DNA from: an uncultured Paracoccaceae bacterium
GTDB lineage: Bacteria; Pseudomonadota; Alphaproteobacteria; Rhodobacterales; Rhodobacteraceae
Assembly: GCA_938049225.1 (NCBI GenBank)
Contig: CALICM010000023.1
Coordinates: 42,165-106,164, forward strand
DNA: 64,000 bases
Direction: 5' to 3'
Shown: in pieces, positions 8,545-17,823 of the stretch
How positions within the stretch are numbered: the stretch's first letter is position 1
Layout of the letters: every line of letters begins with the position of its first letter
Notes under the pieces: generated by a model
Seen by the model: only the letters and a program-made list of their open reading frames with translations
What the model was told of the DNA's origin: nothing
Databases searched by the model: none
Made by a program: the position numbers and the translations under genes

Positions 8545-9537
8545 TTACAGTGTAACAGCCGTGCCCACACCCGTCTTGGCCGCCAGATCGACCGCCGCCT
8601 GCGCCACCGCCAGATCCTGCAAACCGACGCCCGTGCCATCGAACAGGGTGATCTGATCGTCCGAGGTTCGACCGGATGCCGCACCGTCGATCACCGCGCC
8701 GATGGGCGTGATGTCGCCTGCGGCGATCAGGTCTGCGGCAATTGCATGCTGGGTCTCGCCGATGGTGATCGACTGGGCAACCTCGTCCGTGAAAACGCGG
8801 GCGGCGGCAACTAGTGCTGGATCGACCTCCTGCTTGCCCTTCGTGTCAGTTCCCATGCAGGCAACATGCGTGCCGGGTTTGATCCAATCGCGCATGAGCA
8901 GGGGTTCAAAGGCCGAGGTGATGGTGATGATAACATCCGACTGCGCGCCTAACTCTTCTTGACTGACCGCCTCGAACGGGAGGCCAATGTCTTCGGCCAC
9001 TTTTCCCAGCGCCGGGATCATGTCGGGGTGGGGGTTCCAGCAGACGATCTTCTCGAAGTCGCGCTGTTCGACCGCCGCGCGTAGTTGGAACTGCGCCTGG
9101 TGCCCAGCGCCAACCATGCCCAGGACCCGCGCATCCTTGCGCGCCAGATGGGCGATGGAAACGGAAGAGGAGGCGGCGGTGCGCACGGCCGTCAGGTAAT
9201 TACCGCCCACCAATGCCTTTAGCCGCCCTGTGTCAGGGTCGAACAAGAAGACGGTGGATTGATGGTTCGTCAGTCCCTTCTGTGCATTTCCGGGCCAATA
9301 GCCGCCGGACTTCAAACCCAAGGTCAGCCCGGCTTTGTCGAATCCGGATTTGAACCCATAGAGCGCGTTGGCATAGCCGATCGCCTCGCGGATCACGGGG
9401 AAATTATAGGCATCGTCCCGCGCCATGGCCGCGAAGACGTTTTCCACGGCTGTGAAAGCGTCGCTGCGACCAACCAGCTTTTGGCAATCCTCTTCGGAAA
9501 GCAGCAGAATTTGGCCGTCTGTGGGTGCGGTGCTCAT
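8545..9537 (-). CDS. bhcD: BhcD, iminosuccinate reductase (ornithine cyclodeaminase/mu-crystallin family)
   Basis: From the chosen ATG the protein has 330 residues beginning MSTAPTDGQILLLSEEDCQK, the usual family start; the longer open frame upstream encodes Pro/Arg-rich sequence without likeness. A Rossmann motif VLGMVGAGHQAQ lies at about 138-149. In the beta-hydroxyaspartate cycle BhcD reduces iminosuccinate to L-aspartate with NADH, regenerating the amino donor used by BhcA. The assignment rests on the fold together with the exact bhcABCD order here; on sequence alone it could be an ornithine cyclodeaminase. It is separated from bhcC by 76 bases with a small hairpin. Confidence 0.88.
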   Translation of the reverse strand: MSTAPTDGQILLLSEEDCQKLVGRSDAFTAVENVFAAMARDDAYNFPVIREAIGYANALYGFKSGFDKAGLTLGLKSGGYWPGNAQKGLTNHQSTVFLFDPDTGRLKALVGGNYLTAVRTAASSSVSIAHLARKDARVLGMVGAGHQAQFQLRAAVEQRDFEKIVCWNPHPDMIPALGKVAEDIGLPFEAVSQEELGAQSDVIITITSAFEPLLMRDWIKPGTHVACMGTDTKGKQEVDPALVAAARVFTDEVAQSITIGETQHAIAADLIAAGDITPIGAVIDGAASGRTSDDQITLFDGTGVGLQDLAVAQAAVDLAAKTGVGTAVTL

Positions 9538-9568
9538 GGGCGGTCTTCTTTGTTCATAAGGCGGGGCA

Positions 9569-9590
9569 GGGGCCGTCGGCGGGTGGCCCC
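9569..9590 (-). other. Hairpin between bhcC and bhcD
   Basis: GGGGCC and GGCCCC, 10 bases apart, form a 6-bp GC stem in the only sizeable gap inside the bhc operon. No T-run follows on the transcribed strand, so it looks like an RNA processing or stability element rather than a terminator. The role is inference. Confidence 0.3.
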
Positions 9591-9613
9591 AGAGGTTTTT
9601 TGGGGGCGGTGGT

Positions 9614-10777
9614 TTAGTAAGCCTTACCGCGCGCGCTGACCGGCCAGATCGTCTCGACCTTGCCATTCCGCACACCGACATACCAGTCGTGCACGTTGCA
9701 GGTTGGGTCGCAATGACCCGGCACCAGTTTCAGCTTATCGTTGACCTTCAGCACGCCATCGGGGTCGGCAACCACGCCATGCTCGTCCGAGCATTTGACG
9801 TATTCGACATCCGAGCGGCCAAAGATAACGGGCAGCCCGCTGTCGACGGATTGGGCCTTGAGACCCGCATCCACGATGGCCTTATCTGCCTTGGCGTGAC
9901 TCATCACGCTGGTCAGGATGAACAGCGCGTTTTCCCACTCACCCTGGTCGATCCGGTTGCCGTCCTGGTCCAGGATGCGGCCATAATCGGCATCCATGAA
10001 TGCGTAAGATCCACACTGCAACTCGTTGTAAACACCCGAGTTCCCCTCGAAGTAGTAGGACCCCGTGCCGCCACCGCCGACGATATCGCACTCCAGCCCC
10101 TCGGCCTTAAGCGTGTCGACGGCGTCCTTCACCATGGCGACCGCGATGTCGATCTTGGCCTTGCGGTCGCTGTAGTTGTCCATATGCTGCATCGCGCCCT
10201 GATAGGCCTGCAGACCCGCGAATTTCAGCCCTGGTGCCGCATCGATGGCCTTGGCTATCTCGACAACTTCAGGCGTGGTCGTCACACCGCAGCGGCCCGC
10301 GCCGCAGTCGATCTCGACCAAGCACTCAATTTCGGTGCCGTGCTTTTGGGCGGCGGCGGATAGATCAGCGACGTTCTCGATGTCATCGACGCAGCAGATG
10401 GTGCGCGCGCCCAGTTTGGGCATGCGGGCCAGGCGGTCGATCTTCTCAGGCTGGCGCACCTGGTTCGAGACCAGCACGTCCTTGATCCCGCCACGGGCGA
10501 AAACCTCGGCCTCGGAGACCTTTTGGCAGCACACCCCGCACGAGCCGCCCAGGCTTTCCTGCAGCAGGGCGACGTCGACGGATTTATGCATCTTGCCGTG
10601 CACACGGTGGCGCATGCCATGCGCTTTGGCCCAGTCGCCCATCTTCTTGATGTTGCGCTCAAGCGCGTCCAGGTCCAGCACCAGGCAGGGGGTCTGGATG
10701 TCCTTTTCGTCCATGCCAATGGCGGCTGGTACGTCATAGCCGACCTCAAGGTCGTCGAATTTCACCGGTGCGTTCAT
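9614..10777 (-). CDS. bhcC: BhcC, (3R)-beta-hydroxyaspartate aldolase
   Basis: The 387-residue protein is a fold-III PLP enzyme of the D-threonine aldolase family. The PLP lysine is Lys62 in RVHGKMHKS; the divalent-metal ligands typical of the family are His355 and Asp357 in PGHCDPTCN. The reaction in the cycle joins glycine and glyoxylate to beta-hydroxyaspartate. Length and the strong ribosome site (GAGGAGGGA) support this start. It follows bhcB by 13 bases and precedes bhcD, as in Paracoccus denitrificans. Without the context it would be annotated as a D-threonine or D-3-hydroxyaspartate aldolase. Confidence 0.9.
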   Translation of the reverse strand: MNAPVKFDDLEVGYDVPAAIGMDEKDIQTPCLVLDLDALERNIKKMGDWAKAHGMRHRVHGKMHKSVDVALLQESLGGSCGVCCQKVSEAEVFARGGIKDVLVSNQVRQPEKIDRLARMPKLGARTICCVDDIENVADLSAAAQKHGTEIECLVEIDCGAGRCGVTTTPEVVEIAKAIDAAPGLKFAGLQAYQGAMQHMDNYSDRKAKIDIAVAMVKDAVDTLKAEGLECDIVGGGGTGSYYFEGNSGVYNELQCGSYAFMDADYGRILDQDGNRIDQGEWENALFILTSVMSHAKADKAIVDAGLKAQSVDSGLPVIFGRSDVEYVKCSDEHGVVADPDGVLKVNDKLKLVPGHCDPTCNVHDWYVGVRNGKVETIWPVSARGKAY

Positions 10778-10790
10778 CTCTGTTCCCTCC

Positions 10791-11774
10791 TCACGTCTTC
10801 ATCCAGGGCAGCGTGTCCAGATCGACATTGCCGCCGGTTATGATCACGCCCACGCGTTTACCCGCGAAGCGTTCTTTGTTCTTCAGAATGGTCGCCAGCG
10901 GCACAGCGCAGCTGGCCTCCATCACGATTTTCATCCGCTGCCAGGTCAGTTTCATCGCGTCGATAATTTCCTGTTCGCTGGCGGTCAGGATATCCGTCAG
11001 ATGGTTGCTGACGAAATGCCAGGTGAGTTCCTTGAGCGGGACTTTCAACCCATCGGCTATCGTCACGGGCGCATCGTCGGCAATGATATGGCCCGCCTTG
11101 AAGCTGCGATAGGCGTCGTCGGCTTGCTCGGGCTCGGCGGCAATTATCTGGATGTCCGGCGCGATTTTCGACAGGGTCAAGCAGGTGCCCGAGATCATGC
11201 CACCGCCGCCGATGGGGGCGACTATGATGTCGACGGGACCGCCAAGGTCCTGCATCTGTTCCATGAACTCGCGACTGCAGGTGCCCTGACCGGCGATAAC
11301 GCGCGGGTCGTTGTAGGGATGCACGAACTCGGAACCGGTTTCGGCCTGCACCTTGGCAAAGACCTCTTCCCGGCTGCTGGTCGAGGGTTCGCATTCAGTG
11401 ATGATCCCGCCATAGCCGCGGACGGCGGCTTTCTTCGCCTCGGGCGCTGTGCGCGGCATTACGACGTTGCAGGGGATGCCGCGCCGCCCGGCGGCGTAGC
11501 TTAGGGAGAGCGCATGATTTCCCGAAGAATGGGTCGCCACGCCCTTTTCCGCCAACTCGTCCGACAGGCCGAAGACGGCATTGGATGCCCCGCGCACTTT
11601 GAACGCCCCGGCCTTCTGAAAGTTCTCGCATTTAAAGAACAGCTCGGCGCCGGTCAGCGTGTTGAAATAGCTCGAGGTTAGAACCGGCGTGCGGTGGATA
11701 TACGGACGGATGCGGTCGTGGGCAGCGATCACATCGTCGAAAGTTGGAATGTACATGGGTTCGGCGTCTTTCAT
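10791..11774 (-). CDS. bhcB: BhcB, beta-hydroxyaspartate dehydratase
   Basis: The protein is a fold-II PLP enzyme of the threonine dehydratase/serine racemase type. The PLP lysine is in AGAFKVRGASNA (Lys59 from this start), the phosphate loop is PIGGGGMISG, and the end is GVIITGGNVDLDTLPW, all close to known BhcB. It removes water and forms iminosuccinate from beta-hydroxyaspartate. Two starts are possible: the one given, with GAGGGAG two bases before the ATG, or the Met six codons later at 11756, which gives the MYIPTF start that BhcB proteins usually show. It lies 7 bases after bhcA. Confidence 0.88.
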   Translation of the reverse strand: MKDAEPMYIPTFDDVIAAHDRIRPYIHRTPVLTSSYFNTLTGAELFFKCENFQKAGAFKVRGASNAVFGLSDELAEKGVATHSSGNHALSLSYAAGRRGIPCNVVMPRTAPEAKKAAVRGYGGIITECEPSTSSREEVFAKVQAETGSEFVHPYNDPRVIAGQGTCSREFMEQMQDLGGPVDIIVAPIGGGGMISGTCLTLSKIAPDIQIIAAEPEQADDAYRSFKAGHIIADDAPVTIADGLKVPLKELTWHFVSNHLTDILTASEQEIIDAMKLTWQRMKIVMEASCAVPLATILKNKERFAGKRVGVIITGGNVDLDTLPWMKT

Positions 11775-11781
11775 CGCTCCC

Positions 11782-12972
11782 TCACGCGGCGACGGACATC
11801 GCCGCGCCTTTCGACTTTCGGTAATACTCCTGCGCCGCCGCGACGCCGGATCCCAGCGTAATCGGATAATCCAGATCCGCCATCGCCATTTCGATTGTGG
11901 CGAGCCCCGACAGCACCATCGTATCAGTGAGCGCACCCAGATGTCCGATGCGAAACGCCTTGCCGTTCATCTCGCCCAGGCCGATGCCAAAGGATACGCC
12001 ATAGGCGCTATAGGCGTGCTCGGTCAGGGCGTTGCTGTCAAAGCCCTCAGGCACATAGATCGCGCTGACCGTATCGGAATAGAGGTCTGGCGAAGCCGCG
12101 CACAGCTTCATTCCCCAGGCCTCGGCCGCGCGACGCACCCCCTCGGCCAGGCGGTGGTGACGTGCGTAAACGTTCTCCAATCCTTCGTCGAACAGCATCT
12201 TCAGGGCCTCGCGCAAGCCATAGATCAGTTGCAGCGGCGGAGTGTAAGGGAAACCGCCGTTCGCATTCGCCCCCATCATATCTTTGAAATCAAAGAAAGT
12301 ACGGGGCAGCTTTGCCGTTTCCATCGCGGTCAGCGCTTTGGGGCTTACACAAAGGATCGCCAAGCCGGTGGCCAACATAAACCCCTTTTGTGAGCCGCTG
12401 ACGGCAATGTCGACGCCCCAGGTGTCCATCTCGAAGGGCATCGAGGCCAGTGAGCTGACACAATCAACGAACAAAAGGGCAGGGTGGCTGGCAGCATCGA
12501 TCGCGCCGCGCACAGCCGCAATATCGGATTTCACACCCGTGGCGGTTTCGTTATGGGTGACCAGAACCGCTTTGATCTTGTGGTTAATGTCCGCCTTCAA
12601 CGCGGCCTCGAAAACCTCCACCGGTGCACCCGCGCCCCAAGGGCATTCGATGATTTGTACATCCAGACCGTGCCGCTGGCACAGGTCGATCCACCGGTGC
12701 GAGAACATGCCATAACGCGCGACCAGAACCGTATCTCCGGGGCTGAGCGTATTGCTGACGGCCGCCTCCCAACCGCCGGTACCGCTGGCCGGAAAGGTGA
12801 TGACCTGGCCGGTGGTCGTGCCAAAAACCCGTTTTGTATCTTCGAGAACCGGCAGGAAGGTGTCTTTGAAATCCGGCGCGCGATGATCACGGGTCTGGAT
12901 TTGCATCGCACCCAGCAGGCGCTGTGGAATATTCGTGGGTCCGGGTATGAAAACCGGGTTCTGATCGTACAT
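11782..12972 (-). CDS. bhcA: BhcA, L-aspartate:glyoxylate aminotransferase
   Basis: The 396-residue product begins MYDQNPVFIPGPTNIPQRL, the standard start of serine/aspartate-glyoxylate class V aminotransferases, after a good ribosome site (GGAGGAA). The PLP lysine is Lys196 in SGSQKGFM, with the PLP-ring Asp in LLFVDCVSS (about 170). In the cycle it converts glyoxylate to glycine with aspartate as donor, giving oxaloacetate. It is the first gene of the leftward bhcABCD operon and diverges from bhcR across an AT-rich gap. A serine-glyoxylate aminotransferase would look similar, but the context decides. Confidence 0.9.
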   Translation of the reverse strand: MYDQNPVFIPGPTNIPQRLLGAMQIQTRDHRAPDFKDTFLPVLEDTKRVFGTTTGQVITFPASGTGGWEAAVSNTLSPGDTVLVARYGMFSHRWIDLCQRHGLDVQIIECPWGAGAPVEVFEAALKADINHKIKAVLVTHNETATGVKSDIAAVRGAIDAASHPALLFVDCVSSLASMPFEMDTWGVDIAVSGSQKGFMLATGLAILCVSPKALTAMETAKLPRTFFDFKDMMGANANGGFPYTPPLQLIYGLREALKMLFDEGLENVYARHHRLAEGVRRAAEAWGMKLCAASPDLYSDTVSAIYVPEGFDSNALTEHAYSAYGVSFGIGLGEMNGKAFRIGHLGALTDTMVLSGLATIEMAMADLDYPITLGSGVAAAQEYYRKSKGAAMSVAA

Positions 12973-13183
12973 GACGTTTCCTCCATCCGCTTTTCTTACA
13001 TACAGACATAGCAGATTCAGGGTATTAATCAATTTTTTCAAAAGGCTTTTTCATAATAAGATTTAAGTAGTTATATCGCTGTTATAAATGCCAAATATTC
13101 TTTTCAGAAAAATTTTTCACTTTCGATTTGAAAATATTTTTCGGATTTTGTATTCCTGGACATTGAAGTCATGCGAGGCGCCT
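12973..13183. promoter_or_regulatory. AT-rich divergent promoter region bhcA / bhcR with candidate operators
   Basis: This 211-base gap is strikingly AT-rich compared with the GC-rich surroundings and must carry both promoters. It contains short inverted repeats, for example TTTTCAGAAAA at 13101-13111 and TTTCGATTTGAAA just downstream (13121-13133), plus repeated TTTTTC tracts. IclR-type regulators bind short palindromes in such gaps, and BhcR is known to act at the bhc promoter in Paracoccus. Which repeat is bound cannot be told from the sequence. Confidence 0.5.
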
Positions 13184-14017
13184 ATGACGACGCAAACACC
13201 GCCAAAACGCAGCCGCGGCCGCCCCCGCAACGCGTTCTCAGACAGTTCAGCCGGGACGGTTCAATCGCTGGACCGTGCCTTGACGATCCTGCGTGGCCTG
13301 GCGCGTCAGGGCAGGGCGACGCTGACGGACATCTCACTCAGCATCGGCGTGCCGACGGCCACCACGCATAGGATCCTGAATACGCTGCAAGGCCAGGGTT
13401 TCGCCGAGTTTGATGATAACACCCAAGAATGGATGGTGGGGGTCGAGGCGTTTCGCACTGGTGCGGCCTTTGTTCAACGGTCAGGGCTGGCGGAACTGGC
13501 CCGCCCGGTGATGCGCGGCCTGATGGCCGAGACCGGCGAGACAGCGAACTTGGCCGTGGTGCACGGTGGCGATGTGGTCTTTGTCGACCAGGTCGAGACG
13601 CAAAACCCCATACGCGCCTTCTTTCAGCCAGGTGTGCGCGCGCGGATGCATGCCTCGGGCACCGGAAAGGCGCTGTTGGCTGAAATGGACCGCACCCGGG
13701 TCGAGGCGCTGATCCGCCGCAATGGGCTAGAGGGGTACACCCCGAACACGTTGAGCACGCCGGACGCGTTGTTCGCCGATCTCGATCAGATCCGCGCCCG
13801 GGGCTGGTCCTTTGACAACGAGGAACGCTATGCGGGGATGAGTTGCATCGGTGCTGCGATCTTGGATGCCAGCGGCGAGCCTGTGGCGGGGATCTCGGTC
13901 TCGGGGCCCACGACCCGTTTTGGCAGCCAGGATGTGGCCGAGATCGGTCCCCGGGTGCGTCGTGCGGCCCGCGATATTTCCACCGCATTGGGGTGGCAAG
14001 GCAGCACCGCTGTCTGA
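13184..14017 (+). CDS. bhcR: BhcR, IclR-family regulator of the bhc operon
   Basis: The 277-residue protein has an N-terminal basic arm (KRSRGRPRN), a winged helix from about residue 28 to 85 (SLDRALTILRGLARQG then DISLSIGVPTATTHRILNTL) and the IclR ligand domain with ETANLAVVHGGDVVFVDQVE and, near the end, GMSCIGAAILD. The start chosen has GAGGC upstream; a longer frame upstream encodes a Phe/Ile-rich stretch that is just translated AT-rich promoter DNA. BhcR of Paracoccus senses glyoxylate and controls bhcABCD; the divergent position here supports the same job. Confidence 0.85.
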   Translation: MTTQTPPKRSRGRPRNAFSDSSAGTVQSLDRALTILRGLARQGRATLTDISLSIGVPTATTHRILNTLQGQGFAEFDDNTQEWMVGVEAFRTGAAFVQRSGLAELARPVMRGLMAETGETANLAVVHGGDVVFVDQVETQNPIRAFFQPGVRARMHASGTGKALLAEMDRTRVEALIRRNGLEGYTPNTLSTPDALFADLDQIRARGWSFDNEERYAGMSCIGAAILDASGEPVAGISVSGPTTRFGSQDVAEIGPRVRRAARDISTALGWQGSTAV

Positions 14018-14104
14018 TGCGGGGCAGGGCCTTGGTGGACAGTGCCGATGTGGCACGGTATCTGCAACCAACCCGCTTTCGTGGCGCCCGATGGCGTTGC
14101 CCCA

Positions 14105-15523
14105 ATGGACACCAGCATGACCCAAAACCGCCCGCATAGCGACTTGTTCCGCCCCGCGGCACCCGTCCCACCGCCCAGTCGTCCGCGGTTTAGTCAGGTC
14201 ATTCGCGGTATGCTACGGGCCGATTTCTCGCATTTTTCGATCAAGGCCTATGAAAAGGCGGTCTACCCCATCCCAACTTTGGGTCGCCGCGTGTTAATGC
14301 CTGTGCGCCCCAAGCCGCTGCGAACAGTCCTGGCCGAGCAACACCCAAATTACCCCAAAAGCCAGGTCATGCAGCGGCTGCTGGCCCCGTTGATCAATGA
14401 TGGAATGTTCGTCGCCAATGGCGACATCTGGGCCCGCAAACGGCGGATGTTGGAGCCGACGCTGGAACTGTCACGCCTCAAGGTGTTTCTGCCGCTGATG
14501 CAGGGGGCGGTCGATGACATGATCGCTCGCCTGCGGGCGCGTCCCGACACGGCGATGGATGTCGACATTGAAACGATGCGGGTGACCGCCGATATCCTGT
14601 GCCGCACCATGTTCTCGGAACGGGTCACGGCGGAGTTTGTGGACGAACTGGCCGAGGCTTTTCGCCGCTATCAGGCCAGCACGCCCGAGTTCATGGCGCT
14701 CGAGGTGATGGGCCTGCCGTTTTGGGTGCTGCCGCATCGGGTTCTGAAGACGCGCCGCACCAGCAGGCAAATCCGCGAGATGTTGGCGCGCCTGGTTCGC
14801 CAGCGCCTGGCCACTCCGGAAGAGGAACGACCCGACGATCTGCTAAGCTCCATGATCGCGGCGCATGACACAGTGACCGGTCATCGATTTTCCGAGGCTG
14901 AGCTGATCGACGAAGTGGTGATTTTCTTTATCGCGGGGCACGAAACCTCGGCCAGCGCATTGTCTTGGGCGTTGTATTTGCTGGCGAACGACCAAGCGGC
15001 GCAGACCCGTCTGCGGGACGAGGTAGAAACGACACTTCCGCCCGGCCCGATTGCGTTTTCGAACCTGCGCAAACTGCGGTTCACGCGTGATGTGTTTCGC
15101 GAGTCCCTGCGGCTGTATCCGCCGGTCACTTGTTATTTGCGCGACCCCCAGGACCAGGCGGATTTGGGTCGCACCCGGGTTCGCGCGCGCGATCTGATCG
15201 CGGTTGTGCCGTGGTTCGTGCACCGCAGCCCGAAGAACTGGTCGCACCCCAACCTGTTTGATCCGGATCGGTTCCAGACCGAAGGGGGGCGCGAGTCGAC
15301 CCGAAAATCCTATATTCCGTTTAACACCGGTCCTCGGGCCTGTTCGGGGGCCGCCTTTGCCACGCAGGAAGCTTTGTTGATCCTGTCGGCTGTGATCCGC
15401 AACTTTCAAGTCGATCCGGTTGCCGGGCACACCCCGCAACCTGCCGCGTGGATGACCCAGCGGTCACGCAATGGTGTCTGGTTAAACCTGGTACCGCGCA
15501 CCTCGGCATCGGCTCAGACTTAG
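14105..15523 (+). CDS. Cytochrome P450
   Basis: The 472-residue protein shows all P450 landmarks: the I-helix oxygen-binding AGHETS (about 277-282), the K-helix ESLR (333-336) and the heme loop FNTGPRACSG with the thiolate ligand at about Cys413. The general form (long meander, AGHETSA, FNTGPRACSG) is like bacterial P450s related to CYP4/fatty-acid hydroxylases, but the substrate is unknown. No ferredoxin or reductase gene is adjacent and there is no reductase fusion, so it must borrow redox partners. The start is uncertain: ATG codons at 14042, 14105 and 14117 are in frame and none has a strong ribosome site. Confidence 0.85.
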   Translation: MDTSMTQNRPHSDLFRPAAPVPPPSRPRFSQVIRGMLRADFSHFSIKAYEKAVYPIPTLGRRVLMPVRPKPLRTVLAEQHPNYPKSQVMQRLLAPLINDGMFVANGDIWARKRRMLEPTLELSRLKVFLPLMQGAVDDMIARLRARPDTAMDVDIETMRVTADILCRTMFSERVTAEFVDELAEAFRRYQASTPEFMALEVMGLPFWVLPHRVLKTRRTSRQIREMLARLVRQRLATPEEERPDDLLSSMIAAHDTVTGHRFSEAELIDEVVIFFIAGHETSASALSWALYLLANDQAAQTRLRDEVETTLPPGPIAFSNLRKLRFTRDVFRESLRLYPPVTCYLRDPQDQADLGRTRVRARDLIAVVPWFVHRSPKNWSHPNLFDPDRFQTEGGRESTRKSYIPFNTGPRACSGAAFATQEALLILSAVIRNFQVDPVAGHTPQPAAWMTQRSRNGVWLNLVPRTSASAQT

Positions 15524-15594
15524 GCTGGTCCTGGCACGGATTTGTGCAGCTTCTTTGACAATGTAAAGTGCCGCAAAGGCGAACACAGACGGCA

Positions 15595-17823
15595 TCACAA
15601 CCGACTGGGGCGTTCCGCACCCAAGCCGCTCGGGTCGACTTGGGTTAAGAAATGGGACAGTTTGTGGGTGTCGATGGGTTTAGGGAGCAGGTCGATGCCC
15701 AGATCGGCGCAGGTACGGCGCAGTGTCTTTCCGCGGTTGGCTGAGATGATGCGCGTGGGCACCGGACCGTGGATTTGGGTGATGGCCCTATAAAGCTCGG
15801 TGCCCAGGTGGCCGGTGCCCAACTGGTAATCCAACAACATCGCATCCGGTGTCAGTTCGATCTCTGACAGCAACTCAAGGGCTGCTTGTGCATCTTGGGC
15901 GTGGATCACTTCAGCCCCCCAACTCTCGATCATCAATGTGATTGCATGGGCCAGTTGCAGGTCATTCTCGACCAATAGAACGATCAGGCCTTGGTGCGAC
16001 ACGCTGTTCAACGGGCCGGCGTCGTCGGATGGCAAGGGCCGCAGGGCGGGGCTTTCGTGCACTGGTACATCTAGTGAAAAACAGCTGCCCTGACCCGGTG
16101 CTGACCACAGGCCCAGGGGGTGGCCCAGGTTCGCGCAGGCGCGCTCGACAATCGCCAGGCCCAAGCCCAAACCACCCTCGGCCCCTGCGGGGCTCAAGCG
16201 ATGAAACTCTTGAAAGATTGTCGTTTGATCTTCCTCGGCGATCCCGCGGCCGCTATCCCAAACCTCGATCCGTGCGGAGCCGCCGTTACGGCGTACGCCG
16301 ACGATGACTTTTCCGCGGTCCGTATAGCGGATCGCGTTCGAGACCAGATTTTGCATTATGCGACGCAAGTAACCCGGATCACTTTTGACGGTCAGTGCGG
16401 TGTCGACCATGCGCAGATCCAGGCCTTTCGCCTGGGCCACCAACCCTAATTCGTCACGCAACGGTCCAAGGATGGCCCTCAGGCGCACGGGCTGGATTTC
16501 AAACGCCGCTTTGCCCGAGTCGAGCCTTGAGATATCGAGTAGGGCTTCGATGATGCTTTCGACACTGTCGAGGGCGGTTTCCGCCTTGCTGATCACATCG
16601 AGCGTGTCACTATTGGTAGCACGGTCCGCAAGGGACGAGACGAAGAGTTTCGCCGCTGAGAGTGGTTGCAACAGATCATGGCTGGCCGCCGCCACAAACC
16701 TGGATTTCGACGCATTGGCACGTTCAGCCGCCTCCAATGCATCGCCCAATTCAAGAGTGCGTTCCTGGACGCGGCGCTCAAGATGCTCGTTCATCTCGAA
16801 CAGCGCGCGTGCGGCGGCGCGTTCGGCTGTGACATCGGTGAAGCTGATGACAAAACCACGGTCCGGCATTTCTTGCGCAAAGACGCTGAGGGTTTGTTCG
16901 CCGCCGCGCCTTACCTCAAAGGCAATCGGGCGGCGGCCCGCACCTGCGTCCGCCCAGCGGGTCAGATGGCCTGCATCAAACCCCGAGCCAAAGACCAACT
17001 GGTCCTGTAGGCGGTTCAAAAGGGTCGAGAAGCTTTGGCCCAAAGCGGTGCGCTGCGCGGGCAGATCCAAAAGGCTGTCCATCTTTTTGTTCCAGCCGAC
17101 CAGGTTCTTGTCATGGTCGAAAATGCACACGCCCTGGTTCAAATGGTCCAGCGTGGCGCGGAAAATCTGTGCCTGCTGGTCGCGCATCTTGTCGCGCTCT
17201 TGCCGCTCCAGCCGGATGATATCCGTCACATCCGTTTGCAAAATCACCGTGCCGCCGCGCGCGGTCCGATGCTCACTGACTTGCAACCAGCGGTCCCTGA
17301 TCAAGCTGACATTGAACACGACATGGCTGTCGCCATGCCGGGCCAGCCGCCGTTTTGCCCAAGTTTCGGGGGTTTCCCCGTCGGGCAAAGCCAGAAAACG
17401 GCTGCTCGAAACAAGTGCGACATAGTCCGCAAAGGCAAGCCCCTCGACCAGTCTGGCTTCGACATCCAGCAGGTCGCGGCAAAAGCGGCTGTTGGACAAG
17501 ACGAGACGATCCGTGGGGTCGAACAAGGCGAAGCCCTCGCTGATCGTCTCGATCGCTTCGTTCAGATTGGCGCGTGCCGTTTCGGTCTCGACATTCGCCT
17601 CTTCCAGCCGGGCGTTTGATTCTTGCAGCAGATCTAGCGTGCGTTCCAGGTCCAGCGTCCGCTCGCGCACCCGCGCTTCCAGAAGCGCGGCACGTTCAAA
17701 TTGAGCGTAGGCCAGGCCAGACTGCTCGGTGGTCTGCTCGACCCGGCGCATCAGTGATTGGGTGATTTGCAGCAGTTTTTCGTTCTGCCGCTCGATCGTG
17801 TCCGAAGGGTTGACCAGCGACAT
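15595..17823 (-). CDS. NahK/ErcS'-like PAS hybrid histidine kinase with receiver domain
   Basis: This 742-residue soluble protein has, in order, a coiled coil (about 10-95), two PAS domains (about 90-205 and 220-335), a HisKA dimerisation domain with the phospho-His382 in AAASHDLLQPLSAAK, an HATPase domain (N-box NLVSNA near 492, GRGI, GLGLGLAIV) and a C-terminal receiver with phospho-Asp665 in AMLLDYQLG. It has no membrane segments. The domain set and the SHDLLQPL H-box match NahK/ErcS' of Pseudomonas, which is controlled by the NO sensor NosP. Its start overlaps the FIST gene stop by one base, so translation is coupled. It likely feeds the response regulator upstream. Confidence 0.85.
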   Translation of the reverse strand: MSLVNPSDTIERQNEKLLQITQSLMRRVEQTTEQSGLAYAQFERAALLEARVRERTLDLERTLDLLQESNARLEEANVETETARANLNEAIETISEGFALFDPTDRLVLSNSRFCRDLLDVEARLVEGLAFADYVALVSSSRFLALPDGETPETWAKRRLARHGDSHVVFNVSLIRDRWLQVSEHRTARGGTVILQTDVTDIIRLERQERDKMRDQQAQIFRATLDHLNQGVCIFDHDKNLVGWNKKMDSLLDLPAQRTALGQSFSTLLNRLQDQLVFGSGFDAGHLTRWADAGAGRRPIAFEVRRGGEQTLSVFAQEMPDRGFVISFTDVTAERAAARALFEMNEHLERRVQERTLELGDALEAAERANASKSRFVAAASHDLLQPLSAAKLFVSSLADRATNSDTLDVISKAETALDSVESIIEALLDISRLDSGKAAFEIQPVRLRAILGPLRDELGLVAQAKGLDLRMVDTALTVKSDPGYLRRIMQNLVSNAIRYTDRGKVIVGVRRNGGSARIEVWDSGRGIAEEDQTTIFQEFHRLSPAGAEGGLGLGLAIVERACANLGHPLGLWSAPGQGSCFSLDVPVHESPALRPLPSDDAGPLNSVSHQGLIVLLVENDLQLAHAITLMIESWGAEVIHAQDAQAALELLSEIELTPDAMLLDYQLGTGHLGTELYRAITQIHGPVPTRIISANRGKTLRRTCADLGIDLLPKPIDTHKLSHFLTQVDPSGLGAERPSRL

